A stretch of 64,000 bases of DNA from Pelagisphaera sp964404745 (GTDB taxonomy: Bacteria > Verrucomicrobiota > Verrucomicrobiia > Opitutales > Opitutaceae): positions 81,807 to 145,806 of the forward strand of contig CAYOLG010000007.1 of NCBI GenBank assembly GCA_964404745.1. Reading direction: 5' to 3'. The notes beneath the pieces were generated by a model, which was given only the letters and a program-made list of their open reading frames with translations, made no database searches and was not told where the DNA came from. Of the stretch, positions 26,176 to 34,889 are shown piece by piece (the stretch's first letter is position 1; each line of letters opens with the position of its first letter). Position numbers and translations under genes: made by a program.

Positions 26176-28773
26176 CTACTTCGTCCGAAAAGCTTCGCTT
26201 TCAACAATAGCTAGGACCAAATCCTGTAGGCCGCTTCCGGAGGCCTGAGTTTTCTCAATGATTTGGTCGACCTCGGGTCGATCGGTGAATTCCAAAGTGC
26301 GTCCCATTGAATAGGCGAGCATCTTTTCGGTAAGGCAACGAACAAATTGGTCCTCTCGGTTAGCCAAGGCATTCTTGAATTCCTCTATTCCCTCGAAATG
26401 CTCTCCGTTTGGCAGTTCGCCTGAGGCATCGATCAGCGGTCCATTTTGCCGGCCTCGCGGATAGCGATCCCGCCATCCGCCGATGGGATCGTAGTTCTCC
26501 AAGGCGAACCCGAGCGGATCGATCTTGCGATGGCATTCGTAGCAGGTTTCCACTTCGCGGTGCTTGTCTAATTGGTCACGGATCGTAGTGGCTCCACGGA
26601 TATCCGGTTCGAGGGGTTCGACGTCGGGTGGAGGCGGGGAGGGTGGTGTACCGAGAATGTTCTCCAGTACCCAGATCCCTCGAATAACCGGAGAAGTATC
26701 TATTCCATTAGCGCTAGCCGTGAGAATACTGGCATGGCCGAGTATTCCTCCGCGTCTGGGATCGGATTCCAGAGATACCTTGCGAAATTCCGCCCCATTG
26801 ATCCCCTCGATCCCATAGAGCCGAGCTAGGCCTCCATTGACGAAAGTGAAATCGGAATCCAGGAATGTTTTCAGCGGAAGGTTCTCGTGAAGTGCGTGAC
26901 GGAAGAAGGTTTGCGTTTCTGTCTTCATGGCTTTTTCCAAACCATCGACGTAATAGCTGGTGAATTCCTTGTAGCTGGGCGGCATCGTGCCTAGTTTGTA
27001 GAGTTCTAGCCAGCGCGAGGTGAAAGTTTCTGTGAAGGCATTGGAACGCTCATCGGCTAGCAGACGTAAGGCTTGGTGCTTGAGGGTTTTCGGGTCCGTT
27101 AAACTCCCATTGGCAGCCGTATCCAAGAGTTCCTTATCGGGCCGGTTGGACCATAGAAAGTAGCTCAGACGCGATGCCAGGGCATAGCTGTCGAGCGTCC
27201 CTTCGGGCTCTTGCAGATAGAGAAAATCAGGTGAACAGAGAATGGCTCTAAAACCGATTTTTAGGGCTTCGAAAGCGCTGGTTCCAGATTCGTGTTCGCT
27301 TTTCACCAAAGCATGTAGGATATCCAGCTTTTCATCGCTAACGGGACGGCGAAAGGCATCGCTGGCAAATCGACGTAGAATAGCGCGAGCATTGGCCATG
27401 GTTGGCTCGAATTCGCCGAACAAGGCTCGGTAGCTCGGCGAAGGCCAGCTGTCGTAGAAGGGGCCCTCGAGATCGATTTCAAAGACGCGTATGCGTGGGC
27501 CTTCGTATCCACGGTAGAAGGCCGCCCAGCCTTCGCGCTGATTGAATTTATTGGAAGTGCCCTCCGTCGTTAAGACATCCCCAACTTCCGTGGCGATTCT
27601 TGCGGCGACGGCATCTATGCGACGCCGCTCGGCTTCCTCGATTGGGTAAGGGTAGAGACCATCTCCGGGTATGGTCCAATTGTGGATGAATTCCTGAAAA
27701 TGCTCTGGGTAGTTGTGTACGAGCGTCTTGCGGATGGGTTTTACGCGATTGGGCCCGTTGGGAAAGGTTAGCCGAGGCTGATAGCCTGCGTCGAGCCAGA
27801 TGCGAGCCTCGTACCATTCTGGGGCTTCGTCGGCGATGACGAAACCGGCAACGTTCCTGTCGGAAGAAGTTCTGAACTCGAGCTCTCCATATTGGCGAGA
27901 TCCCGCTACTACGTCCACTCGGAGTGGCTCGCTCTTGCGCGTTCCCACGATTTCTTCGGGATAGGGATAGACGCGATTGATGGCCTGGGCTTTGAATCGC
28001 AGCGTGTAATAGCCGCTCTCAGGAACCCCTTCTTCCAGCCTTTCCAGCCACATGAAACCGTCCTGGTCGGTAGTGTTTTTGCGGATATGCTGAAACTTGC
28101 CAGCCACGTCCTTGCCATCCCAGCGATTGCGGGCCGTGTAAAAGGGGGCTTTAAAATGGTACGCTTCGGCCTTTGGTTTCGGGCCCAAGCGTGAGGCCTG
28201 CTCTATGTAAGCCTCGGCGGCGTCAAGATAGCCTTGCAGCAGGAAATCGGAGGTGATCAGGGCCGAGCCGATATTGTTGAAATTCTCCTCGGTTTCATCA
28301 GGAGGAAACGATTCCGTGGGATCGGCTAGGGTGTCTTCAAGCTTAAGAAGGTCGCGAACAGTGCGGTTGTATTCGTTGCGATTGAGTCGTCTCAGCACCG
28401 TTTTGCGATAGGTACTTTTGGCTTCGGCATAAGCGATTTGCAAACGGTCAGTGATCCAATCGATTATCTGCTGGCGCTCGGCCACCGATGGCTGTTTCTC
28501 TTCCTCGGGCGGCATATCGCCCAGATTCATTAGGTCGGCTATGTCTTGCCAGAGGATGATCGAGTCCGAATTTTGAAAATCGTTCTCCAAAGTGTCGTAG
28601 CGTCGATCGCCTTTTTGCTTTTCCGGTCCGTGGCAACCAATGCAATACGTATCCAAAAATGGCTGCACGGTTTCCGTATAAAAAGCGTCAACGGCGAACG
28701 ATGCGGGCACCTGAGCCAGGTGGGCCACCGTTAAGATCGAGAGGGCGAAAACGGATTTCAATCGATTCCTCAT
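26176..28773 (-). CDS. DUF1592/DUF1588/DUF1585/DUF1587/DUF1595 protein with cytochrome-like motifs
   Basis: 865 residues, signal peptide about 1-28. Residues about 30-100 form a planctomycete-type cytochrome c-like domain with CIGCH (Cys44, Cys47, His48). They are followed by DUF1587 (about 120-185, RRLNRNEYNRTVRDLL), DUF1595, DUF1592 (about 530-660, LSYFLWSNRPD), DUF1588 (RGGILGHASILTASANG) and DUF1585 near the C-terminus, with a second heme-type motif CYECH. This architecture is almost limited to PVC and related phyla. It is probably a periplasmic multi-heme redox protein, but its substrate is unknown. The start overlaps the stop of the DUF1552 gene (ATGA), the classic pairing. Confidence 0.92.
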   Translation of the reverse strand: MRNRLKSVFALSILTVAHLAQVPASFAVDAFYTETVQPFLDTYCIGCHGPEKQKGDRRYDTLENDFQNSDSIILWQDIADLMNLGDMPPEEEKQPSVAERQQIIDWITDRLQIAYAEAKSTYRKTVLRRLNRNEYNRTVRDLLKLEDTLADPTESFPPDETEENFNNIGSALITSDFLLQGYLDAAEAYIEQASRLGPKPKAEAYHFKAPFYTARNRWDGKDVAGKFQHIRKNTTDQDGFMWLERLEEGVPESGYYTLRFKAQAINRVYPYPEEIVGTRKSEPLRVDVVAGSRQYGELEFRTSSDRNVAGFVIADEAPEWYEARIWLDAGYQPRLTFPNGPNRVKPIRKTLVHNYPEHFQEFIHNWTIPGDGLYPYPIEEAERRRIDAVAARIATEVGDVLTTEGTSNKFNQREGWAAFYRGYEGPRIRVFEIDLEGPFYDSWPSPSYRALFGEFEPTMANARAILRRFASDAFRRPVSDEKLDILHALVKSEHESGTSAFEALKIGFRAILCSPDFLYLQEPEGTLDSYALASRLSYFLWSNRPDKELLDTAANGSLTDPKTLKHQALRLLADERSNAFTETFTSRWLELYKLGTMPPSYKEFTSYYVDGLEKAMKTETQTFFRHALHENLPLKTFLDSDFTFVNGGLARLYGIEGINGAEFRKVSLESDPRRGGILGHASILTASANGIDTSPVIRGIWVLENILGTPPSPPPPDVEPLEPDIRGATTIRDQLDKHREVETCYECHRKIDPLGFALENYDPIGGWRDRYPRGRQNGPLIDASGELPNGEHFEGIEEFKNALANREDQFVRCLTEKMLAYSMGRTLEFTDRPEVDQIIEKTQASGSGLQDLVLAIVESEAFRTK

Positions 28774-30095
28774 GCGACCTCCAAGCCGGTGAGGGTCCCA
28801 GTGCCTTTATTGAAAGCGTCGATTTCCAGGCCGAATCGCTGCAGCATCGATCCGTATAGATTGCATAGCGGTACGCGCTTATGATTTTCCTCGGGATAAA
28901 GCTTGTGCTCACCATGTTTGAAGCCGCCGCCGGCCAAAAGGACTGGAAGATTCTTGTTGGAGTGGGAACTACCATTGCCCATGCCGCTGCCCATGAGTAC
29001 CATGGTGCGGTCGAAAAGGCTCGTTCCATCGGGCTCCTTGATCGTCTTCAGCCGGTCTAGGAAGCGAGCCATTTGCTTCATTTGGAATTCCTCGATAACG
29101 AAGAGGCCTTGGCGCAATTTTTCCGCTTTGCCGTGATGCGAGAAGCCGTGATAGCTCCCGACCAGACCAAGATCCGCTGTATTGATATTTCCAGGAACTC
29201 CCATGGTAGCCACTCGCGTCGAGTCCGTTTCTAAAGCAAGAGCTAGCAAATCATAGAAAGCGGGCACGGTGTAGGTAAGATCGCCTTCGCCTGGCTCCTG
29301 AATATCGACTTGCGGCTTTGGCTTGTGCAGCCACTCGCGTGACATGCCAAGCTTCCGTTCAACCTCCCGAACCGAGTTCAAATACTCGTCCAGCTTTTCC
29401 TGATCCGCCTTGCCGAGCTGCCGGCTCAGAATTTTGGCCTGACTGTTGACCGCGTCGAGAATGCTCTCATTAACGTCGTAAGCGGATTGCCGTTTGGCCA
29501 GAAGCTGAGGATCGTCCTGAACGAAAAGAGCCCGGAAGAGGTCACGGGCCTTGGTGACCGGGGGAACGTTGACGCCATTACGTGTCCAGGAGAGCTTGCA
29601 CTTCAGGTCTCCGTCGCCCGCTCCAGTCGAAAGGACGAGCGATGAGTAGCGCGTTCGGGCCCCAACGAATTCCGCTGCCCGTTGATCAACAGAGATATTG
29701 CCTTCAGGCCAATCGGAGGCGTCCTGGTCCTTGATGCCGCTCAGAAAAGCGTGGACCGCGCTATGGCCTCCAGAAACGTCATGATCGAGGTTCGAGAACA
29801 CGGTGAAGTCCTCGCGGTGGCGGGCGAGCGGACGCAGTAGCGGGGTTAGTTCGTAGTTGCTACCTCCTTGCGAAGGGAAAAAGCTGTCGGGCATCAACCC
29901 CAATGGATTGGATATGCAGACCATCCTCATGGGAGAACCGACTTCGCTCGATTTCCCTGCGGCTCCAACTGCCGCTCGGGCCATCGGTCCCATAGCTTCT
30001 AGAAAGGGCAAAGCCACAGCTATTCCCGTTCCTCTCAAAAATGTGCGGCGATTCAATCGTTGAGGCATCCAACCACACTGACGGTTTGGAATCAT
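28770..30095 (-). CDS. DUF1552 Tat-exported protein, partner of DUF1592
   Basis: 441 residues from ATG 30095; ATG 30068 (MPQRLNRR) would give 432. A twin-arginine signal NRRTFLRGTG precedes a hydrophobic stretch ending near ARA, so the protein folds in the cytoplasm and is exported, perhaps with a cofactor. The body is a single DUF1552 domain (FFPSQGGSNYELTPLLRPL, SVDQRAAEFVG, MGVPGNI, GSGMGNGSSHSNKNLPVLLAGG), which belongs to the alkaline-phosphatase/DUF1501 superfamily in overall pattern. Function unknown. Such genes normally lie directly upstream of DUF1592 genes in PVC genomes, as here with a 4-base overlap, so the two products probably work together in the periplasm. Confidence 0.92.
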   Translation of the reverse strand: MIPNRQCGWMPQRLNRRTFLRGTGIAVALPFLEAMGPMARAAVGAAGKSSEVGSPMRMVCISNPLGLMPDSFFPSQGGSNYELTPLLRPLARHREDFTVFSNLDHDVSGGHSAVHAFLSGIKDQDASDWPEGNISVDQRAAEFVGARTRYSSLVLSTGAGDGDLKCKLSWTRNGVNVPPVTKARDLFRALFVQDDPQLLAKRQSAYDVNESILDAVNSQAKILSRQLGKADQEKLDEYLNSVREVERKLGMSREWLHKPKPQVDIQEPGEGDLTYTVPAFYDLLALALETDSTRVATMGVPGNINTADLGLVGSYHGFSHHGKAEKLRQGLFVIEEFQMKQMARFLDRLKTIKEPDGTSLFDRTMVLMGSGMGNGSSHSNKNLPVLLAGGGFKHGEHKLYPEENHKRVPLCNLYGSMLQRFGLEIDAFNKGTGTLTGLEVA

Positions 30096-30538
30096 TTAGT
30101 CAAGGAGCGGATGGGTCTGAGGGCCCGTTGGGAACCCTGTCGATCGGATACTCGGTGACCTGTGGTCAGAACCGCGATTGTACACAGCGTAAATTTTAGC
30201 CCGCCCGAAGTTCGGAACGCGGTCTCGCGCAGCTGAGGGCGCTTCGAGTTCAGAATCTAACCAGCCCCACGTTTCGCACAATAGGCATTATGTCTAATTT
30301 AGATTTGCAGCCTGGGTTTTACCTAGTTGCAATTACGATTGGGTCTCCCCTGTGCTGCTTAGGATGAAAACCTTAAGGACTGAGAATGAATGAATGGGCG
30401 CCATATGTTGTGCACCAGGCATGTATTATACGCGGCGTAAAGCCAATCCTACGATGGAGCTTCTGCGATTGCTCTGGTCCAATCTCTGTTCTGCCGAGCT
30501 AGGCCGGGCTCAGGTTAAAGCGTTGCGCTGAGCTACCC
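30096..30538. other. Intergenic region with a degenerate family B half-repeat
   Basis: 443 bases between two minus-strand genes with no supported coding frame. The only recognisable element is a decayed half of the family B repeat (CGCGGCGTAAAGCCAATCCTACG, in part) at 30431-30453. It should hold the promoter of the DUF1552 operon, but none stands out. Confidence 0.5.
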
Positions 30539-31702
30539 TTAATGTAGGAAGCTTCGAATACCGGTGTGCGTGAGAGTCATGCCGTATTCGTTGCAGGCTT
30601 CGACGATATGTTCGGTACGGAGGGATCCTCCGGTCTCTACAACGTGTTTGATGTTTGAGCGGTTAGCCCGGTCAATGTTGTCGCGAAACGGGATAAATGC
30701 ATCGCTGCCCAGGCAGATATCCTGATACTGCCGATTCCATTTGAGGCGCTCTTCTTTGGATATAGGTTCGGGGCGCGTATTGAAATTCTGGAGCATGGCG
30801 GACTCTTCTTTTTCGCTCAACGAGTCCCAGAGAAGGTATTGATCAATCAGGTTAGTTTTATCCACTTTCTTGATGCCATCCTTGAAATCCAGTCCGCGCA
30901 CCTTTGGGTGCCGTTGCAGGAACCATTTGTCGGCCTTGTCGCAAGCAAGTCGCGTGCAATGAATGCGCGATTGCTGTCCGGCTCCTATCCCTACGATTTG
31001 CCCGTCGTAAGCGACGCTGATCGAATTCGACTGCGTATATTTAAGTGATATGGCGGCTACCAGGAGCGTTTCCAGGGTCTCCTCGGATATATCCTGTTTC
31101 TCGGAAACGACATTTTGCAGGTCGGCCTTGCTGATGAGGCGGCTATTGCGGGTTTGGGTTAGACCGATCCCGAACATTTCTCGAGATTCGTCGCCTTCAG
31201 GCATAAAGTCGTAGTCCATTTCCAGCACAACAAAACCGCCCTTCTTCTTGCCTTTGAGGATTTCCAAGGCTTCTGGTTCGTAACCTGGGGCGATTATGAG
31301 ATCGGACACCTCCGTTTTCAGAAATTGAGCCAGGCTGACGTCTACCGTGTCGCTAACCGCGAGCGCATCTCCAAACGAGCAGAGCCTATCCCCGCCCCTA
31401 GCCCTGATGTAAGCGCTAGCGACTTCGGAAAAGTCGGTAGTTTTGAGGAATTGGGACTCCTTGAAGGCATCGTCGATGGGTTTGCCGATCGCGGCCCCGG
31501 CTGGGCTAACGTGTTTGTAGGAGGCGGCTGAAGCTTTGCCAGTGGCCTCTTTTAGTTCCCGAACGAGCTGCCAGGAGGTCAGAGCGTCTAGCATGTTGAT
31601 GAATCCGGGATCCCCGTTCAATATTTTAAGTGGAGAGGGATCGGGGAGTTCCAGGTACGCGTTTGTTTGGTGAGGGTTGGCGCCGTAGCGGAGGGAAATC
31701 AT
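30539..31702 (-). CDS. Stand-alone AICAR transformylase (PurH C-terminal domain)
   Basis: 387 residues from ATG 31702 (MISLRYGANPHQ); a GTG two codons upstream is possible. The whole protein is the AICAR formyltransferase half of PurH: RYGANPHQ at the N-terminus, the catalytic Lys-His in YKHVSPAGAAIG, IGAGQQSRIHC and SDAFIPFRDNID. It transfers a formyl group from 10-formyl-THF to AICAR, the ninth step of de novo purine synthesis, in the cytoplasm. The N-terminal IMP cyclohydrolase (MGS-like) domain is absent, so cyclisation needs a separate enzyme. There are no purine genes nearby. It is divergent from the DoxX-like operon. Confidence 0.9.
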   Translation of the reverse strand: MISLRYGANPHQTNAYLELPDPSPLKILNGDPGFINMLDALTSWQLVRELKEATGKASAASYKHVSPAGAAIGKPIDDAFKESQFLKTTDFSEVASAYIRARGGDRLCSFGDALAVSDTVDVSLAQFLKTEVSDLIIAPGYEPEALEILKGKKKGGFVVLEMDYDFMPEGDESREMFGIGLTQTRNSRLISKADLQNVVSEKQDISEETLETLLVAAISLKYTQSNSISVAYDGQIVGIGAGQQSRIHCTRLACDKADKWFLQRHPKVRGLDFKDGIKKVDKTNLIDQYLLWDSLSEKEESAMLQNFNTRPEPISKEERLKWNRQYQDICLGSDAFIPFRDNIDRANRSNIKHVVETGGSLRTEHIVEACNEYGMTLTHTGIRSFLH

Positions 31703-31914
31703 AGACACCTTTGCTAAAGCGGATCAGGGGCCCTTGAAAAGGGAGAAAACGGTTAATTTGATGAATAATGGGTACGATTGACGAGCTTGGGCCTGCTCGA
31801 GTGCCGGATTGCCCCATTTTTCCCGGGGAAATCTTGGATTCCGGTGAATAACTCGGCCTATTTGCGCGTCCAAAATTGACAGAGGCAGGGAAATGGTAAC
31901 GGTTCTGCGAGGGA

Positions 31915-31933
31915 AAGTCGGCCGGACCGACTT
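31915..31933. promoter_or_regulatory. Inverted repeat in the divergent purine/DoxX promoter gap
   Basis: AAGTCGG-CCGGA-CCGACTT, a perfect 7-base inverted repeat 49 bases before ATG 31982 and in the gap shared with the AICAR transformylase. It could be an operator or a small 5' hairpin. No dispersed copies were seen, so it is probably local. Confidence 0.4.
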
Positions 31934-31981
31934 CTAAACTCGACATGCCACAGCCCAAGTTCTTATGGGTAGTTTTAAAAA

Positions 31982-32530
31982 ATGACAGACACGAAACCCT
32001 CTAGTGAACCCTCGAAATCTGGCGGATGCTGCGGTCCTGACCCCGCATCTTTCTATGCCTACCTAATTCTCCGCGTTTGGCTAGGGCTGCGAGCCCTGGT
32101 AACCGGCATCGAAAAATTCTCTGCTACGGTTAGCAAGGAAGTGCCGATGGGCGCTGAAGATGGCGGTGTCGCCATTCCTGGCCTAGTAACGGAAGTTAAG
32201 GTCAAGGAATACAGCTTTTCGCACTACCAAGGCGTTCCCGAGCCACTTTACGAGGCTCTAGCCGATGAGCCGTTGATGCCCGGGTTCGCCCTCTCGATTT
32301 ATTCCGGCTTGCTGGGCTATGTCCTCGTAGCAGTCGGGATCATGATTCTGGCGGGAATCTATTCTCGCCTCGCTCTACTCGTCTCCGGCCTGGTTTGGGC
32401 CAGTTTAACAGTAGGACTCATTATGCTTAAGCAAGATGCCGGCATTGCTTGGCTGGGTATGCATGTCGCCCTGACAGTTGGAGCCCTGCTTCTGGTGAAA
32501 CATAACCGATTCACAGTGGTCGGAAACTAA
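31982..32530 (+). CDS. DoxX-like small membrane protein
   Basis: 182 residues. A Cys-rich, soluble N-terminus (SGGCCGPDP) is followed by four likely transmembrane segments at about 24-44, 103-124, 126-146 and 150-170 (LSIYSGLLGYVLVAVGIMILAG, LALLVSGLVWASLTVGLIML, WLGMHVALTVGALLLV). The layout, with a long periplasmic loop after the first helix, resembles DoxX/DoxD-type inner-membrane proteins, which are linked to quinol or thiosulfate redox systems in other bacteria. That link is inference only. It stands 22 bases upstream of the Tat-exported oxidoreductase and is clearly in one operon with it, so it may connect that enzyme to the membrane electron pool. Confidence 0.75.
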   Translation: MTDTKPSSEPSKSGGCCGPDPASFYAYLILRVWLGLRALVTGIEKFSATVSKEVPMGAEDGGVAIPGLVTEVKVKEYSFSHYQGVPEPLYEALADEPLMPGFALSIYSGLLGYVLVAVGIMILAGIYSRLALLVSGLVWASLTVGLIMLKQDAGIAWLGMHVALTVGALLLVKHNRFTVVGN

Positions 32531-32552
32531 AATATCAACAATATAGTTACTC

Positions 32553-33899
32553 ATGAACGATTCCTCGTTATCCAAAATTTCTGTTGGCCGTCGCCAATTT
32601 CTGAAGACAGGAGCCCTCGCTAGCGGCGGCATCCTCTTGGCCCCCTCCATTATGAAGGCCCAGTCGTCTCCCAACGGTAAAATCAATTTGGCTATTCTCG
32701 GCTACGGCAAGCAAGGCGAGGTCTTAACGACCTCGATGCTGGAAATCCCCAATCCGCCCTTCCACATAGTGGCGGTGGCTGACATTTGGAAAAACAGCAT
32801 TGGCAAGTGTCGCAGCGCCCTCAGGACCCACAATCCAGGACTGAAATGGTACTTCGATTACCGCGAATTGATCGCGGCCAAGGACGAACTGGATTTGGAT
32901 GCGGTAATCATCGCTACACCCGATTTCTGGCATGCGCGTCACACGAATGCCTGCTTGGAAGCCGGGCTGCATGTCTATTGCGAAAAGATGATGGCCAAAA
33001 CGCCTGACGAAGCTCGTTCGATGGTGAGAACCGCCAAGAAAACCGGACAGTTACTGCAAATCGGCCACCAACGCCGAAGTAACCCTCGTTACCTTCACGC
33101 CTATCACAACCTCACTGTGCGGGCAAAACTGCTCGGGCGCTACACGACCGCCAACGGACAATGGAATCGTTCCGCTAAGCCGTTACGCGAGGTGAATCCA
33201 AGGATCGCCGTCGATCAAGCGGTTCTTGAGGAGAATGGCTTCGAAAACATGGAGCAATTTCTCAATTGGCGCTGGTTCCGCGACCTAAGCGGCGGCCCTA
33301 TCTCAGACTTGGGATCGCACCAGATCGACATCTTCAACTGGTTTTTCAATTCCCTGCCTAAGAGTGTCATGGCTAGCGGAGGCAATGACTACTACCAGGG
33401 TCGCGAGTGGTACGACAACGTGATGGTGCTATACGAGTATGACACTCCGGATGGTCCTGCTCGCGCTTTCTACCAAACCTTGGCGACGACTGGGGCTGGT
33501 GGCGGCTACTACGAGTATTTCATGGGTGATCAAGGTGCCATGCGGATGTCTGAAAACCCAGCCTTCACCAAGATGTATCGCGAAGCTGGCGCTCCTGACT
33601 GGGATGAATGGGCCGACAAGGGATTCATCCGCAAGGAAGAAGCCGCAGCGGCCAAAGTTCAAACCAAGGTTGATGTGCGCGAGTCCGCGCCGCCGGACGC
33701 CTACGATATTCCGATCGTGCTGGATAAGAAACCGCACACGCCTCACCTGGAGAACTTCTTCGCAGCCATCAATGGCAAGGCCAAGTTGAACTCCGATGGC
33801 GAGCACACTTTCAAGAGTGAAATGGCTATCTTCCGGGTAAATGAAGCGGTCGCCGCTCGCAAAGCGATCGAGTTCTCGGAAGACGACTTCACGGTATAA
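32553..33899 (+). CDS. Tat-exported Gfo/Idh/MocA family oxidoreductase
   Basis: 448 residues. The N-terminus carries a twin-arginine signal (VGRRQFLKTGALASGG, cleavage near KAQ). The Rossmann domain (about 44-170) starts KINLAILGYGKQGE and has the family EKP-like motif as CEKMMAKTP, the catalytic-Lys region. The C-terminal domain (about 180-440) includes GGPISDLGSHQIDIFNWF with the substrate His. Such enzymes are NAD(P)-dependent sugar oxidoreductases; export through Tat fits a tightly bound cofactor, as in glucose-fructose oxidoreductase. It is the middle gene of an operon with the DoxX-like and discoidin-like genes. Candidate for oxidation of glycosides in the periplasm; the substrate is unknown. 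Confidence 0.92.
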   Translation: MNDSSLSKISVGRRQFLKTGALASGGILLAPSIMKAQSSPNGKINLAILGYGKQGEVLTTSMLEIPNPPFHIVAVADIWKNSIGKCRSALRTHNPGLKWYFDYRELIAAKDELDLDAVIIATPDFWHARHTNACLEAGLHVYCEKMMAKTPDEARSMVRTAKKTGQLLQIGHQRRSNPRYLHAYHNLTVRAKLLGRYTTANGQWNRSAKPLREVNPRIAVDQAVLEENGFENMEQFLNWRWFRDLSGGPISDLGSHQIDIFNWFFNSLPKSVMASGGNDYYQGREWYDNVMVLYEYDTPDGPARAFYQTLATTGAGGGYYEYFMGDQGAMRMSENPAFTKMYREAGAPDWDEWADKGFIRKEEAAAAKVQTKVDVRESAPPDAYDIPIVLDKKPHTPHLENFFAAINGKAKLNSDGEHTFKSEMAIFRVNEAVAARKAIEFSEDDFTV

Positions 33900-33948
33900 G
33901 GCTGTTGTATTCAGAATTATTGACAAAATTTAGAAAATATCCAAAATT

Positions 33949-34611
33949 ATGAAATCCAAATTAATTTCGCTTATCGCTCTTGGAGCGATATCCGTCTCGG
34001 CTTATGCCGCCCACCACGGTGGGAAAAAGCCGTTGGCTCTCGAATTTCCTCCCCCGTTTCTGATCGGCACGCCGGTCCAGGTAAACCTGCCGCACTTGGA
34101 GGATCCGGGAACGCCGGCGCCAGTGATCATGGCTCCGGAAGGAGTTGCCAATCTCGCAGTAGGGAAAGAGGTTACTTCAAGCGATGATTTCCCCATTATA
34201 GGCGGCCTTGACTACGTAACCGATGGCGACAAAGAGTCGGAAGAAGGCTACTTCGTGGAGTTGGCTCCAGGCACCCAGTGGATACAAATCGATTTGGAAA
34301 ACACGGCTACGATTTACGGCGTGGGTATATGGCACTTCCATACGCAGAAGCGGGCATACCACGATGTGATCGTGCAGATCTCCGATGACGAATCATTCGA
34401 AAGCGGCGTCACCACGGTTTTCAATAATGACCACGATAACTCCTCTGGCTTCGGAAAAGGCGATGACAAAGCCTACTTGGAGACTAATGAAGGTAAGCTA
34501 GTCGACGCCAAAGAGTCGAAGGGCCGTTATGTTCGTATTTACGGAGCTGGCAACACCAGCAACGAAATGAATCACTTCGTAGAAGTGGAAGTGTTTGGCT
34601 TGGCTAACTGA
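33949..34611 (+). CDS. Secreted discoidin-like (F5/8 type C) protein
   Basis: 220 residues with a signal peptide (about 1-20, AYA/AHHGG). Residues about 70-218 look like a discoidin/F5/8 C-type beta-sandwich: NLAVGKEVTSSDDF opening, WIQIDLENTATIYGVGIWHF, GRYVRIYGAGNTSNEMNHFVEVEVFG closing. Such domains bind carbohydrates or surfaces. There is no catalytic motif. It follows the Tat-exported oxidoreductase by 49 bases and ends the operon just before a strong terminator, so it may be a substrate-binding or scaffold partner for that enzyme. The fold call is from pattern only. Confidence 0.78.
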   Translation: MKSKLISLIALGAISVSAYAAHHGGKKPLALEFPPPFLIGTPVQVNLPHLEDPGTPAPVIMAPEGVANLAVGKEVTSSDDFPIIGGLDYVTDGDKESEEGYFVELAPGTQWIQIDLENTATIYGVGIWHFHTQKRAYHDVIVQISDDESFESGVTTVFNNDHDNSSGFGKGDDKAYLETNEGKLVDAKESKGRYVRIYGAGNTSNEMNHFVEVEVFGLAN

Positions 34612-34645
34612 GTTATCGTTTTCCAAGAAATCGACTTTTCTAAAC

Positions 34646-34679
34646 GCGTCTAGGGGAAGCCTCCTGGGCGCTTTTTTTT
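34646..34679 (+). terminator. Rho-independent terminator of the DoxX-Gfo/Idh-discoidin operon
   Basis: A 9-pair stem GCGTCTAGG / CCTGGGCGC (two G-T pairs) with an 8-base loop is followed at once by eight T residues. It lies 35 bases after the stop at 34611. Confidence 0.9.
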
Positions 34680-34680
34680 A

Positions 34681-34713
34681 GGTAGGGGGGACCGGCTCGA
34701 TACTCCCTACCTC
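34681..34713. repeat. Family A hairpin (single arm, degenerate)
   Basis: GGTAGGGGGGACCGGCTCGAT followed by ACTCCCTACC. It lies directly after the intrinsic terminator, in the gap before the membrane glycosyltransferase. Confidence 0.7.
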
Positions 34714-34889
34714 CAAGCGTTTGGATCGAATTGAACCACCTGCCCCGATCTATGCAGGCTTGCCCTGCGGCCCTATTCCTTCGAACGTTCAGCTCCCGTT
34801 AATTCAAAAAGGCTCCCATCGAAATACCACGTAAAGCGATTCCTTTTCTTTTCGGCCTTGCTTGCATCGCCGTAGTTGTTGGCGGGCTT

